In this document: piece by piece, positions 31,908 through 40,222 of the stretch
Layout of the letters: every line of letters starts with the position of its first letter
How positions within the stretch are numbered: position 1 is the first letter of the stretch
Assembly: GCF_009720825.1 (NCBI RefSeq)
Contig: NZ_WNKY01000003.1
Coordinates: forward strand, 1 to 64,000
From: Duganella radicis
Lineage (GTDB): Bacteria; Pseudomonadota; Gammaproteobacteria; Burkholderiales; Burkholderiaceae_D
DNA length: 64,000 nucleotides
Direction of reading: 5' to 3'
Translations under genes and position numbers: made by a program
Notes under the pieces: model-generated
The model's input: the letters and a program-made list of their open reading frames with translations, nothing else
The model's database searches: none
What the model was told of the DNA's origin: nothing

Positions 31908-32320
31908 TCATCGTTTCTTTTTTGACCGGATTAATATTCGGCCTTGGACTGATTATTTCGGGCATGGCGAATCCGGCCAAGGTGCTGGGTTTTCTGGATT
32001 TGGCCGGCGCATGGGACCCGTCGTTGATGCTGGTCATGTGCGGCGCTATCGGCGTAGGTTTCTTTGCTTTTTTCTGGGCTAAAAAGCAGCAGACCACTTT
32101 ACTGGGATTTGAAATGAAACTACCCAGCGCCACTAAAATAGACCGCCGTTTAATCGGTGGTTCTATTATGTTTGGCGTGGGTTGGGGCATTGCCGGTTTT
32201 TGTCCGGGGCCTGCGCTGGTCGGGTTGGGAATGGGCCTGCCCAAGGCCCTGATTTTTGTTGCCGCTATGCTAGCCGGCATGGGCATTTACGAACTGATCG
32301 AACGCCTTCAGAAGCGATAG
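31904..32320 (+). CDS. YeeE/YedE-family membrane protein, second half (PmpB-like)
   Basis: A 138-residue partner of the preceding gene. The ATG at 31904 overlaps its stop (ATGA) and opens with a membrane helix (MIIVSFLTGLIFGLGLIISGM), so the longer frame from 31790, which reads through the upstream gene in another frame, is rejected. It shows GMANPAKVLGFLDLAG and the second family motif GVGWGIAGFCPGPALVGLG with a buried Cys. Together the two halves resemble full-length YeeE. Its end overlaps the convergent siderophore receptor gene by 13 bases. Confidence 0.87.
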   Translation: MIIVSFLTGLIFGLGLIISGMANPAKVLGFLDLAGAWDPSLMLVMCGAIGVGFFAFFWAKKQQTTLLGFEMKLPSATKIDRRLIGGSIMFGVGWGIAGFCPGPALVGLGMGLPKALIFVAAMLAGMGIYELIERLQKR

Positions 32321-34398
32321 CGCGCCGTCAGCTGCGCCGAGCGTGGCGCGCCCGGCAAGTTGAGGTTTTTATTGCTGCCGTGACCGGCGATGGTGTAAGC
32401 CTTGTCCGCCAGGTTCAGCAGATTGAGCGTCAGGTCCAGGTCGCGATCGCGGTAATAGACCATGGCGTCGGCCGTCACGTAGCTCGGCAGCACCACCGTG
32501 TTGCCCGGATTGGCAAAACGGTCGCCGACGTAGTTCAGACCGCCGCCGACGCCAAAGTGGCCGGCCAGCGACTTGGTCAGCCACAGGTTGGCGCTGTTTT
32601 TCGGCGTCAGCGTCGGTTGTTTGCCTTGCACGAGCTGGCCGTCGTCTTTTGCCACCGAAGCAATCATTTTCGCATCCAGCCAGGCGTAGCCGGCCCAGGC
32701 TTGCCAGCCATCGCCCAGATCGCCGCCGAAAGTCAGTTCCACGCCATTGGTGCGCTGCGTGCCGACCGGTAGCAACTTGTTGGTGACCGGATCGCTGGAT
32801 TTCATATTGTCGCGCGTCAGTTGGAACACCGACACACCGGCCGACGCACGGCCGCCGAACAGGTCGTATTTGGCGCCGACTTCCTTGTTTTTGGTGGTTT
32901 CCGGCGCGATATCGACATTGTTGGCCGCCAGCGCGAAACCTTCGCCCGACGGCTGGAAGGAGCGGCTGAACGAGGCGTAATAGGATTGCGTCGCGCTTGG
33001 CTGATACACCAGGCCGGCGCGCGGGCTCCAGTTGCGGTCGGTGCGGGACAGGTTAGCCAGGCCGGCGATGCGTTGCTGGGTCTGCTGCTCAAAGCGGTCG
33101 TAGCGCACGCCCGCCAGCGCTTTCCACTCCGGCGCCAGCGTCACCAAGTCCTGCACATAGGCGCTGGCCACTTTGAAAATACCCAGATTGTTCGCCGTGG
33201 GCGCTCCGCCGGCCGTAAATGGCACGACCGGTGCGATCGGGTTGAACAATGACACGGTGGCCGCATTGGCTTGCGAGCGCACCAGCTGGTATTTGTTCTG
33301 CTTGCCGAATTCCACGCCGTACAGCACTGTGTGCTGCATGCCGCCCAGTTCGGCGTGCTGGGTCAGCTCTGTCTGATTGTTATAGCCGTCTTCGTCGCGC
33401 AGGACATTACCGCGCGTCAGCGACACGGTCCTGGCGGTCTCGTTCACCGAGCCGACCAGCGTATTATTCCGGTGCAACGAATAATCGTAGTGGCGGAAGG
33501 CGTTTCTGAGCGAAAGCTGCGCAGTGAAGCGGTGGTCCAGCGTGAAGCCATAGCTGTACACGCGCGATTCGCTGAAATCGAACTGGCGCGCGTTGGCCGC
33601 GCCATAGTAAGTGCTGGCCGGTACATTCACCGGACGGCCCTGGTAGGAAGGATTGCCAAAGTCGGTCACGCGCTTGTCGTGCAGATAATCGGCTTGCAGC
33701 AGCAGTTGCGTGTCCGGGCTGATGCGGAACAGCGCGGACGGCGCCAGCGCTTGCCGTTCGAGGAATTGCTGGTCGCGGTAACTGTCGGCATCTTCCACCG
33801 CGCCGGTCAGGCGCACGGCGGCGTTTTGCTCGGGCAGGTTGCGTGCGAGGTCGAATTCGCCGCGCTTCTGGCCCCAGCTGCCAACTTGCAGACTGACTTC
33901 GCTGCGGTCCACGCCCGGTTTTTTGCTGATGCGGTTGATCATGCCGCCGGACGAACCGCGCCCGTACAGCACCGAAGCCGGGCCTTTCACCACCTCCACC
34001 TGCCCGATGTTCGACAGGTCGCGGAAATACAGGGCATCGTCGCGCATGCCATCGACAAACTGGTCGCTGATGGCGCTAAAGCCGCGGATGGTCACCTGGT
34101 CGCGCTGGCCGTCGCCGGTGGACAGGCCGATGCCGGGCACGTTTTTCAGCGCGTCTTGCAGCGAGCGCGCGCCTTGGTCGCGCAGCAATTGCGCCGGCAC
34201 CACGTTGACGGTCTGCGGAATGTCGCGCAGCGGGGCGTCGATCTTGGACGCGCTGTTGGAGGAGGAGATGCGGTAGCCCTCGTCGCTGGCGCCGGTCACG
34301 GTCACCGTTTGCATGGTTTGCTCGGTCTGGGCCGCAGCGTAAGGGGAAAGGGAGAGGCTCGCCAGCATCAGCGCCAGCGGAGTTTTTTGCATAGCCAT
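32308..34398 (-). CDS. TonB-dependent siderophore receptor
   Basis: A 696-residue outer-membrane receptor of the FhuA/FpvA-like siderophore class. A signal peptide (about 1-23, ending in AAAQ) is followed by the plug (about 40-160) with PLRDIPQTVNVVPAQLLRDQGARSLQDAL, VTIRGFSAISDQFVDGMRDDAL and VLYGRGSSGGMINRISK. A 22-strand-type barrel follows, and the chain ends in LTARYRF with a terminal Phe. A good Fur-box match lies about 45 bases upstream of the start, which supports iron-repressed expression and ferric-siderophore uptake. The siderophore is unknown, and no synthesis genes are nearby. Confidence 0.92.
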   Translation of the reverse strand: MAMQKTPLALMLASLSLSPYAAAQTEQTMQTVTVTGASDEGYRISSSNSASKIDAPLRDIPQTVNVVPAQLLRDQGARSLQDALKNVPGIGLSTGDGQRDQVTIRGFSAISDQFVDGMRDDALYFRDLSNIGQVEVVKGPASVLYGRGSSGGMINRISKKPGVDRSEVSLQVGSWGQKRGEFDLARNLPEQNAAVRLTGAVEDADSYRDQQFLERQALAPSALFRISPDTQLLLQADYLHDKRVTDFGNPSYQGRPVNVPASTYYGAANARQFDFSESRVYSYGFTLDHRFTAQLSLRNAFRHYDYSLHRNNTLVGSVNETARTVSLTRGNVLRDEDGYNNQTELTQHAELGGMQHTVLYGVEFGKQNKYQLVRSQANAATVSLFNPIAPVVPFTAGGAPTANNLGIFKVASAYVQDLVTLAPEWKALAGVRYDRFEQQTQQRIAGLANLSRTDRNWSPRAGLVYQPSATQSYYASFSRSFQPSGEGFALAANNVDIAPETTKNKEVGAKYDLFGGRASAGVSVFQLTRDNMKSSDPVTNKLLPVGTQRTNGVELTFGGDLGDGWQAWAGYAWLDAKMIASVAKDDGQLVQGKQPTLTPKNSANLWLTKSLAGHFGVGGGLNYVGDRFANPGNTVVLPSYVTADAMVYYRDRDLDLTLNLLNLADKAYTIAGHGSNKNLNLPGAPRSAQLTARYRF

Positions 34399-34441
34399 GG
34401 TCGTCCTTGAAGTGATGGCATGGCTGGCTTTTGGCTGGCTA

Positions 34442-34460
34442 AATGAGAATTGTTATCATT
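34442..34460 (-). promoter_or_regulatory. Fur box upstream of the siderophore receptor
   Basis: On the minus strand the site reads AATGATAACAATTCTCATT, a close match to the 19-base Fur consensus of NAT triplets around a dyad, placed where the receptor promoter should be. Confidence 0.8.
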
Positions 34461-34666
34461 GGATTATGCTCCTAAGTTAATATCCACGCAAGTGGTCCAG
34501 TCACCGTGCGGTGGATAACTTAGCTGCGGAAAAATTACGCAGCCAAACTTTATCGTTTGAAATCAGTAAGTTGGGATAGGGTGCTGGCGCTTGTTAACAG
34601 GCTTATCCACAGAATTTGTTAACAACCGGCCCTCAAGATGGACTGCTGTAGCGGCTGAAATAAGCC
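34461..34666. other. Gene-free gap with a DnaA-box match and two GTTAAC palindromes
   Basis: No gene is seen here. TTATCCACA (34603-34611) is a perfect DnaA-box consensus. It lies between TTGTTAACAG (34591-34600) and the palindrome TTGTTAACAA (34616-34625). A second near-match (TTATCCACC on the minus strand) lies at 34510-34518. It is downstream of the GNAT gene and upstream of the Fur box. Confidence 0.4.
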
Positions 34667-35116
34667 TTAGCGCAGTGGTGGCGCGAACATCTTCGGCTGG
34701 AAGGGATTGATGTCCTTGCGCAGCATGCGCGGGATGATGGGATCCTGCACGAAGGACTGTGATTTGTAGAAGTCGTCCGTGCCGGCCGCCGCCACCAGCA
34801 GCAGGCGGCGAATGCCCAGCCCCAGCACGTACTGCTCGATGCGTTTCATGATCCAGTGGCCAATGCCCATGCCGCGATAGCGGCTCTGGATCATCAGTTC
34901 CGACACGTAGCAAAACTCCGGCGCCGCCAGCTCCAGCCGGGCGATGCCGATCTGTTGCCTGTTCAGCTCCACCGCCACCCATTCCACCTTGCCGCGCGGA
35001 TCGGCCGCCGTTGGGGGCGGCAGCAAGCTGCTGGCATCGGCGTCCTTGCGAAAGGCCAGCAGGACTTTGTTGGGTGGCGCCGCTTTCAGCAGGCGAAATT
35101 GCAGCTCGAGATCCAT
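34667..35116 (-). CDS. GNAT-family N-acetyltransferase
   Basis: A protein of about 149 residues with a GNAT fold. The core RYRGMGIGHWIMKRIEQYV is the acetyl-CoA motif A (R/Q-x-x-G-x-G/A), preceded by the ELMIQ strand and followed by LLLVAAAGTDDFYKSQSFVQ. The frame runs on upstream to 35224, but the first 36 residues look non-conserved and MDLELQFRLLKAA from 35116 gives a compact domain. The acceptor substrate is unknown. It is divergent from the flavin reductase-like gene at 35223. Confidence 0.78.
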   Translation of the reverse strand: MDLELQFRLLKAAPPNKVLLAFRKDADASSLLPPPTAADPRGKVEWVAVELNRQQIGIARLELAAPEFCYVSELMIQSRYRGMGIGHWIMKRIEQYVLGLGIRRLLLVAAAGTDDFYKSQSFVQDPIIPRMLRKDINPFQPKMFAPPLR

Positions 35117-35222
35117 GGTACGTGCTTCAAGTAAGTGATCTGCGTATATTGCGGGGCGCACGCTAGCCGCGCAAGTCCACTTTTGTATAAATTGTTTCTT
35201 TACGTCTATGCGACAATGTGGC

Positions 35223-35846
35223 ATGGATAATCAATACTTCTATGAACCCGCACAAGGCCACGGCCTGCCGCACGATCCCTTCAATGCCATCGTCGGTCCG
35301 CGTCCGATCGGCTGGATCTCCACCCGCTCCGCTGGCGGCGCCCTGAACCTGGCGCCGTACAGCTTCTTCAACGCCTTCAACTACACGCCGCCGCTGATCG
35401 GCTTCGCCAGCCTGGGCCGCAAGGACACGCTGCGCAATATCGAGGAAACCGGCGAATTCGTCTGGAACCTGGCCACGCGCCCGCTGGCCGAAGCCATGAA
35501 CGCCAGTTGCGCCAGCGCGCCGCCGGAGGTGGACGAATTCCAATTGGCCGGCCTGGCGACCGCGCCATCGCGCGTGGTCGCGCCGCCGCGCGTGGCGGAC
35601 AGCCCGGTAGCGTTTGAATGCAAGTGCAGCCAGATCATCCGCCTGCAAGGCGCGTCCGGCGTCGAGACCAACAGCTGGCTGATTCTGGGGGAGGTGGTGG
35701 GCGTGCACATCGCGCGCAGCGCGCTGCGCGACGGCATTTACGACACGGCCGGTTCGCGCCCCGTCTTGCGTGGCGGCGGCCCGGCCGATTACTTCGAAAT
35801 CACGCCGGATAATCTGTTCCGCATGACGCGGCCCAGCTATCCGTAG
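35223..35846 (+). CDS. Flavin reductase-like FMN-binding protein
   Basis: About 207 residues of the flavin reductase (split-barrel, DIM6/NTAB) family. Family marks are the N-terminal VGPRPIGWISTRSAGGALNLAPYSFFNAFNYTPP region, which frames the FMN site, and FVWNLATRPLAEAMN. Such proteins reduce or bind FMN and often supply monooxygenases; no partner is adjacent. ATGs occur at 35208 and 35223 and neither has a good ribosome site; the second is chosen because MDNQYFYEP begins the conserved part. It ends 6 bases before the convergent asparaginase stop. Confidence 0.8.
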   Translation: MDNQYFYEPAQGHGLPHDPFNAIVGPRPIGWISTRSAGGALNLAPYSFFNAFNYTPPLIGFASLGRKDTLRNIEETGEFVWNLATRPLAEAMNASCASAPPEVDEFQLAGLATAPSRVVAPPRVADSPVAFECKCSQIIRLQGASGVETNSWLILGEVVGVHIARSALRDGIYDTAGSRPVLRGGGPADYFEITPDNLFRMTRPSYP

Positions 35847-35852
35847 GCGCGA

Positions 35853-36932
35853 TCAGTAGGTGTAGAACATGCGCTGGATCTGCTTGCTGTCGCTGGTCTT
35901 GGTCAGCGCCAGCATCAGCAGGATGCGGGCTTTCTGCGGATTCAGCGTATCGGAGGCCACGAAGTCCAGTTCGTCGTCATTGGCCTCGCCGTTGCGCGCC
36001 ACGATGCCCTGGCCGACGCGCGCCGAGCGCACGATCAGCACACCTTGTTGGCGCGCCGCCACCAGACCGGTCTTGACCGAGGTGGCCAGGCTGCCATCGC
36101 CCACGCCGGCGTGGATGATGCCCTTGGCGCCGGCCGCCACCAGCGCGTTCAGCGCCACCGGGCTGACATTGGCGTAGCCGTAGACGATGTCCACTTGCGG
36201 CAAGGTGTCCAGCTTGCTGATGTCGAACTCGCTGTCCACCGTGTGCTTGCGGGTGGAGGCGCGGTAGAAGTAAGGCTTGTTACCTTGGATATAGCCCAGC
36301 AGACCCAGTTCCGGCGTCTTGAAGCTGTCCGGGGTCGAAGTGTTGGTCTTGGTGACGTCGCGGGCGGCGTGGATCTGGTCGTTCAACGCCACCAGCACGC
36401 CTTTGCCGACCGCGTCCTGGCTGGCGGCCAGCAGCACGGCGTTGTACAGGTTGATCGGGCCGTCAGCCGACAGCGCGGTGCCCGGACGCATGGCGCCCAC
36501 CAGCACCACCGGCTTCTTGCTTTTCACGGTCAGGTCCAGGAAGTAGGCGGTTTCTTCCAGGGTGTCGGTGCCGTGGGTGATGACGATGCCATCCACGTCC
36601 GGCTGCGCCAGCAGGGTGTTGACGCGCTTGGCCAGCTTGAGCCAATGGTCGTTGCTCATGTTCTCGCTGGCGATCTGGAACACTTGCTCGCCCTTGACGT
36701 CGGCCACCTTGGCCAGTTCCGGCACGGCGGCGATCAGCCGCTCCACGCCGACGGTGGCGGCGGTGTAGCCGACCGTGGTGGTGGAACTGGCGCCGCTGCC
36801 GGCGATGGTGCCGCCGGTGGCGAGGATGGTGACATGGGCCAGTTTTTCCGCTGCCTCGGCATAAGAGGTCAGCAACATTGCACAAGCAAGCACAGCTTTG
36901 CCCCAGCGGTTAGAATTATTATTAAAGAACAT
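35853..36932 (-). CDS. Periplasmic type II L-asparaginase
   Basis: About 359 residues. The ATG at 36932 has AGGAGA 6 bases upstream and produces a signal peptide (KAVLACAMLLTSYAEA), so the upstream start at 36992 is rejected. The asparaginase signature ILATGGTIAGSG carries the catalytic Thr, and VITHGTDTLEETAYFL carries the second Thr and Asp. SADGPINLYNAVLLAAS matches the type II family. It hydrolyses asparagine, possibly also glutamine, to aspartate and ammonia in the periplasm. All catalytic positions appear present. It is convergent with the flavin reductase-like gene. Confidence 0.94.
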   Translation of the reverse strand: MFFNNNSNRWGKAVLACAMLLTSYAEAAEKLAHVTILATGGTIAGSGASSTTTVGYTAATVGVERLIAAVPELAKVADVKGEQVFQIASENMSNDHWLKLAKRVNTLLAQPDVDGIVITHGTDTLEETAYFLDLTVKSKKPVVLVGAMRPGTALSADGPINLYNAVLLAASQDAVGKGVLVALNDQIHAARDVTKTNTSTPDSFKTPELGLLGYIQGNKPYFYRASTRKHTVDSEFDISKLDTLPQVDIVYGYANVSPVALNALVAAGAKGIIHAGVGDGSLATSVKTGLVAARQQGVLIVRSARVGQGIVARNGEANDDELDFVASDTLNPQKARILLMLALTKTSDSKQIQRMFYTY

Positions 36933-37046
36933 GAAGTCTCCTGATGGGTTTGTAAAGTTTGGCATTTTAGCAAAGCCGCCGCATGTCAACAATGCGGGGC
37001 GTTGCCGCGTTAATACGTGGTTGCAGGAACAATAAAGAGAAAAGAT

Positions 37047-37376
37047 ATGAGATTGGTTATCACGATCGCATTATTGCTGGCGCTGGCCGCTTGCGGCAAG
37101 ACCGCCGAGCAAAAACAGCGTGAAGAAGCGGCGACGCTGACCACACTGGGCGAAAAATACGTCAGGGAAAAGGTGCTGGAGCCTTCACAGGCGCAATTCC
37201 GCAACCAGTTCATCGGCAAGGGCGGCGCCCCGTGCGGCGAGGTCAACGCCAAGGACGCGTTTGGCGGCTACATCGGCTACCAGCGCTACATCTCGGTGGC
37301 GCGCGACCTGACTTTGCTGGCGCAGGATGTGTCGCCGGCGGAATTCGAGGCGCAGTGGCAGCAATTGTGCCGCTGA
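37047..37376 (+). CDS. Small putative lipoprotein
   Basis: About 109 residues. The ATG at 37047 gives a lipoprotein signal (MRLVITIALLLALAAC, lipobox LAAC with Cys16). The upstream frame from 37017 lacks this feature at its N terminus and is not used. The mature part begins with a charged helical stretch (KTAEQKQREEAATLTTLGEKYVREKV). It ends in a domain with FRNQFIGKGGAPCGEVNAKD and GGYIGYQRYI, which contains two Cys residues that could form a disulfide. I do not recognise the family. It stands alone and is followed by a strong terminator shared with the convergent PEP-CTERM gene. Confidence 0.75.
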   Translation: MRLVITIALLLALAACGKTAEQKQREEAATLTTLGEKYVREKVLEPSQAQFRNQFIGKGGAPCGEVNAKDAFGGYIGYQRYISVARDLTLLAQDVSPAEFEAQWQQLCR

Positions 37377-37381
37377 AGTAA

Positions 37382-37405
37382 AAACGGAGCCCTCGGGCTC
37401 CGTTT
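37382..37405. terminator. Bidirectional terminator
   Basis: AAACGGAGCCC (37382-37392) pairs perfectly with GGGCTCCGTTT (37395-37405). A-tract and T-tract flank both sides, serving the lipoprotein gene and the convergent PEP-CTERM gene. Confidence 0.85.
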
Positions 37406-37424
37406 GCGTTGCAAGGCCGGGAAA

Positions 37425-38351
37425 TCAGGCCTTGTTCTGACGGCGGCGCACCAGCGCCAGGCCGGCCAGGCCGACGCCCATCATGGCCCAGGTCGATGGC
37501 TCGGGAACGGCCGGCAGGGTGCCGAGGAAGTTGCGGTCGTGCAGTTCGCCCGGACCGGTGTAGCTTTCGGCGTACAGGAAGCCGTTCATGGCCGAACCGG
37601 CCTGGACGTCCGAGGTGCCGGCCAGCACGGTGCCGTACCAGCCGCGGAAGTTCACGGCGGTGGTGTCGACAAAGTTCCAGATGATGCGGTTGCCCAGGTG
37701 GGTGTCATCGTTGAAATTGCCGTTGATGGTCAGGGCTTTGTCGGTGCTGGAGCTGCCGTCATAGCGCACGTTGATCACCACCGTGTCGGCCACGCCGCTG
37801 AACTTGATGGTGGCCGCCGAGGCCAGCTGGCTGGTGGTGATGTTGAACACCGAGGTGCTGCTGGCGTTGCCGGTCAGCTTGAAGGTGAAGTTGTTTGGAT
37901 CGGACGAGTTCAGCAGGCTGTTGGCGCTGGTCATGCCGGCCAGTTGGGCTTCCAGCGTGTTCAGCGGGGTGGAGAAGTCCGAGATCGAGAAGGTCGGCAC
38001 GCCGTGCTGGACGCTGCCGCCGCCGTTCAGGTTGAAGTGACCGGCGTTGCTGTTGATCCAGTTGACGCCGCCGGCGTTGTTGACGTTGCCGCCGCCGTTG
38101 GCGCCGATATTGATAGCGTTAACCGCCGAGTAGTCCGAAGCGTTGCCGCGCGGATTGTTGTAGAAGGTGGCGCCCTGAACCAGATTGTTGACAACCAGGC
38201 GGCCTTCGATATCGCTGGTGGTCGACACGTTGCCGGTGATCACGGCGTTGAACTGGTTGAGGATTTGGCTGGAGGTCAGCGAGGCTGCCTGAGCGGAAAC
38301 GGCGGCGAGGCTGGCCACGGTGCTGATGGCGAGGGTTTTCAGTGCGCGCAT
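37425..38351 (-). CDS. PEP-CTERM sorted protein with choice-of-anchor A domain
   Basis: About 308 residues. The ATG at 38351 gives the signal peptide MRALKTLAISTVASLAAVSAQA; the longer frame to 38480 is rejected. The body is a choice-of-anchor A beta-rich domain: LNQFNAVITGNVSTTSDIEGRLVV, then NVNNAGG, and GWYGTVLAGTSDVQAGSAMNGFLYAE. It ends in the sorting signal VPEPSTWAMMGVGLAGLALVRRR: the PEP motif, a membrane helix and basic residues. Exosortase processes such proteins in bacteria making exopolysaccharide. No exosortase gene is in the window, so it must be encoded elsewhere. Surface or matrix location is likely. Confidence 0.9.
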   Translation of the reverse strand: MRALKTLAISTVASLAAVSAQAASLTSSQILNQFNAVITGNVSTTSDIEGRLVVNNLVQGATFYNNPRGNASDYSAVNAINIGANGGGNVNNAGGVNWINSNAGHFNLNGGGSVQHGVPTFSISDFSTPLNTLEAQLAGMTSANSLLNSSDPNNFTFKLTGNASSTSVFNITTSQLASAATIKFSGVADTVVINVRYDGSSSTDKALTINGNFNDDTHLGNRIIWNFVDTTAVNFRGWYGTVLAGTSDVQAGSAMNGFLYAESYTGPGELHDRNFLGTLPAVPEPSTWAMMGVGLAGLALVRRRQNKA

Positions 38352-38527
38352 GATTAGTAGATTTAGGGTAAGAAATAATGTCAGGCGCCATTTTAACCCA
38401 AAAGAAACGGAAATTAGTAATTTTGAACGAGAAATATTTTTATGGCATGATTGTTGGCGCTGAGCAATGCCCGGCGCCATGGCGTAATTAGCGCTATCAT
38501 GGCCGCACTACACCGCGAGGACACGGC

Positions 38528-40222
38528 ATGGATCAGAAATTCGGCGGCGCCAACACCGCCCCTCACCTGGCGTCATCCGACGTCGGCAACCGTCGGCATC
38601 AGATTTTCCCCACCCTGAGCGAAGACCAGTTCGACGTCCTGCTGCGCTATGGCGAACGCCGCCACTTTACCGCCGGCGCGGTGTTGTTCCGTCAGGGCGA
38701 CCGGCATATCGACACCTACGTCATCATCTCAGGCTCGATCGAGATCGAGCGTGGCTCGGCGCTCGGATCGACCATCATCGGCACCCACGGCCCCGGCATG
38801 TTCACCGGCGAGATGGGATCGCTGGCCGGCCGCGCCGCCGTCGCCACCGCGCGCGTGGTGGCCGACAGTGAACTGATCGTGATCAGCGAGGACGCCATGC
38901 GCACGCTGGTGATTTCAGAAGCGGAACTGAGCGAAACCATCATGCGCGCCTACATCCTGCGGCGCGTGGTCTACATGTCCGATCAGACCGGCGGCGTGGT
39001 GCTGTTCGGCGCGCGCGATTCGCAGCAAACCCTGATCCTGCGCCATTTCCTCAACCGGAATGGCCAGCCGGCCGCCTATTTCGACAGCGATTCGGACGAT
39101 GAGGAGGCCAGGACGCTGATGGCCCGCTTCGGCGTCACGCCTGAAGACGTCCCGGCCGTGGTCACGCTCAGCGGCGAAGTGTTGCGCAAACCGACGTTGC
39201 GCCAGCTGGCCGACGGCATTGGCATCAGCCCGGATGGCATCGACGGCCGTCTGTTCGATGTGGTGGTGGTGGGCGCCGGTCCCGCAGGTTTGGCGGCGGC
39301 GGTGTACGCGGCATCGGAAGGCCTGACGGTGGCGGTGCTGGATGCCAAAGCGCCCGGCGGCCAGGCCGGCGCCAGCTCCAAGATCGAAAACTACTTCGGC
39401 TTCCCGACCGGCGTGTCAGGGCAGGCCCTGGCCGGCCGCGGCCTGTCGCAGGCGCGCAAGTTCGGCGCCGAGGTGGCGGTGCCGGTCAAGGTCAGCGCCG
39501 TCAATTGCGACAGTCCGGAATACGACATCGCGCTCGATAGCGGCGAGAAGCTGCGCGCGCGCTCCATGGTGATTGCCAGCGGCGCGCGCTATCGCAAGCC
39601 GGACCTGCCGGGACTGGAGCGCTTTGAAGGACGCGGCGTCTACTACAGCGCCTCCTTCATGGAAGCGAACTTCTGCGCCAATGAAGAAGTGGTGATCGTC
39701 GGCGGCGGCAATTCGGCCGGGCAGGCGGCGGTGTTCCTGTCGCAGCACGCCAAGCATGTGCACATCGTGGTGCGTTCCAGCGGGCTGGCGGCCAGCATGT
39801 CGCGCTACCTGATCCAGCGCATCGAAGCGTCGCCCAAGATCACGCTGCACACGCACAAGCAGATCGTTGAACTGCGCGGCGGCGACCGGCTGGAAAGCAT
39901 CTGCTGGCAAAGCGCGGGCGGCGAGCCGCGCGAGGCGCCGGCACGCCATCTGTTCCTGTTCCTCGGCGCGGAGCCCAGCACCGCATGGCTGGGTGACTGC
40001 GTGGCGCTGGACGACAAGAACTTCGTGCTGACCGGCCCGGACGTGCCGGACGAGAAATGGCCGCTGGAGCGGCCGCGCCACTTCCTGGAGACCAGCCGCC
40101 CGCGCATTTTTGCCGTCGGCGATGTGCGCAGCGGCTCGGTCAAGCGCGTGGCGGCGGCGGTGGGCGAGGGTTCGGCGGCGGTGGCGTCGCTGCACCAGGC
40201 CCTGGCCTCGGATTTCCTCTAA
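38528..40222 (+). CDS. cNMP-binding domain / thioredoxin-reductase-like FAD oxidoreductase fusion
   Basis: A 564-residue three-part protein. Residues about 25-150 form a cyclic-nucleotide-binding jelly roll (FTAGAVLFRQGDRHIDTYVIISGSIEI, GMFTGEMGSLAGRAAVATARV). Residues about 155-235 look thioredoxin/glutaredoxin-like (VVLFGARDSQQTLILRHFL, VPAVVTLSGEVLRKPTLRQLADGIG). Residues about 240-560 are a TrxB-type FAD/NAD(P)H domain (VVVGAGPAGLAAAVYAASEG, VIVGGGNSAGQAAVFLS, IFAVGDVRSGSVKRVAAAVGEG). The redox CxxC of thioredoxin reductase is replaced: the matching stretch reads YYSASFMEANFC. It may be a ligand-gated reductase with an unusual acceptor. The stop overlaps the convergent patatin-like gene by 4 bases. 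Confidence 0.88.
   Translation: MDQKFGGANTAPHLASSDVGNRRHQIFPTLSEDQFDVLLRYGERRHFTAGAVLFRQGDRHIDTYVIISGSIEIERGSALGSTIIGTHGPGMFTGEMGSLAGRAAVATARVVADSELIVISEDAMRTLVISEAELSETIMRAYILRRVVYMSDQTGGVVLFGARDSQQTLILRHFLNRNGQPAAYFDSDSDDEEARTLMARFGVTPEDVPAVVTLSGEVLRKPTLRQLADGIGISPDGIDGRLFDVVVVGAGPAGLAAAVYAASEGLTVAVLDAKAPGGQAGASSKIENYFGFPTGVSGQALAGRGLSQARKFGAEVAVPVKVSAVNCDSPEYDIALDSGEKLRARSMVIASGARYRKPDLPGLERFEGRGVYYSASFMEANFCANEEVVIVGGGNSAGQAAVFLSQHAKHVHIVVRSSGLAASMSRYLIQRIEASPKITLHTHKQIVELRGGDRLESICWQSAGGEPREAPARHLFLFLGAEPSTAWLGDCVALDDKNFVLTGPDVPDEKWPLERPRHFLETSRPRIFAVGDVRSGSVKRVAAAVGEGSAAVASLHQALASDFL

Noticed and set aside
34603-34611. DnaA box as a sign of a replication origin
   Set aside because: There is only one perfect box, no AT-rich unwinding cluster, and no dnaA, dnaN, parAB or rpmH nearby.
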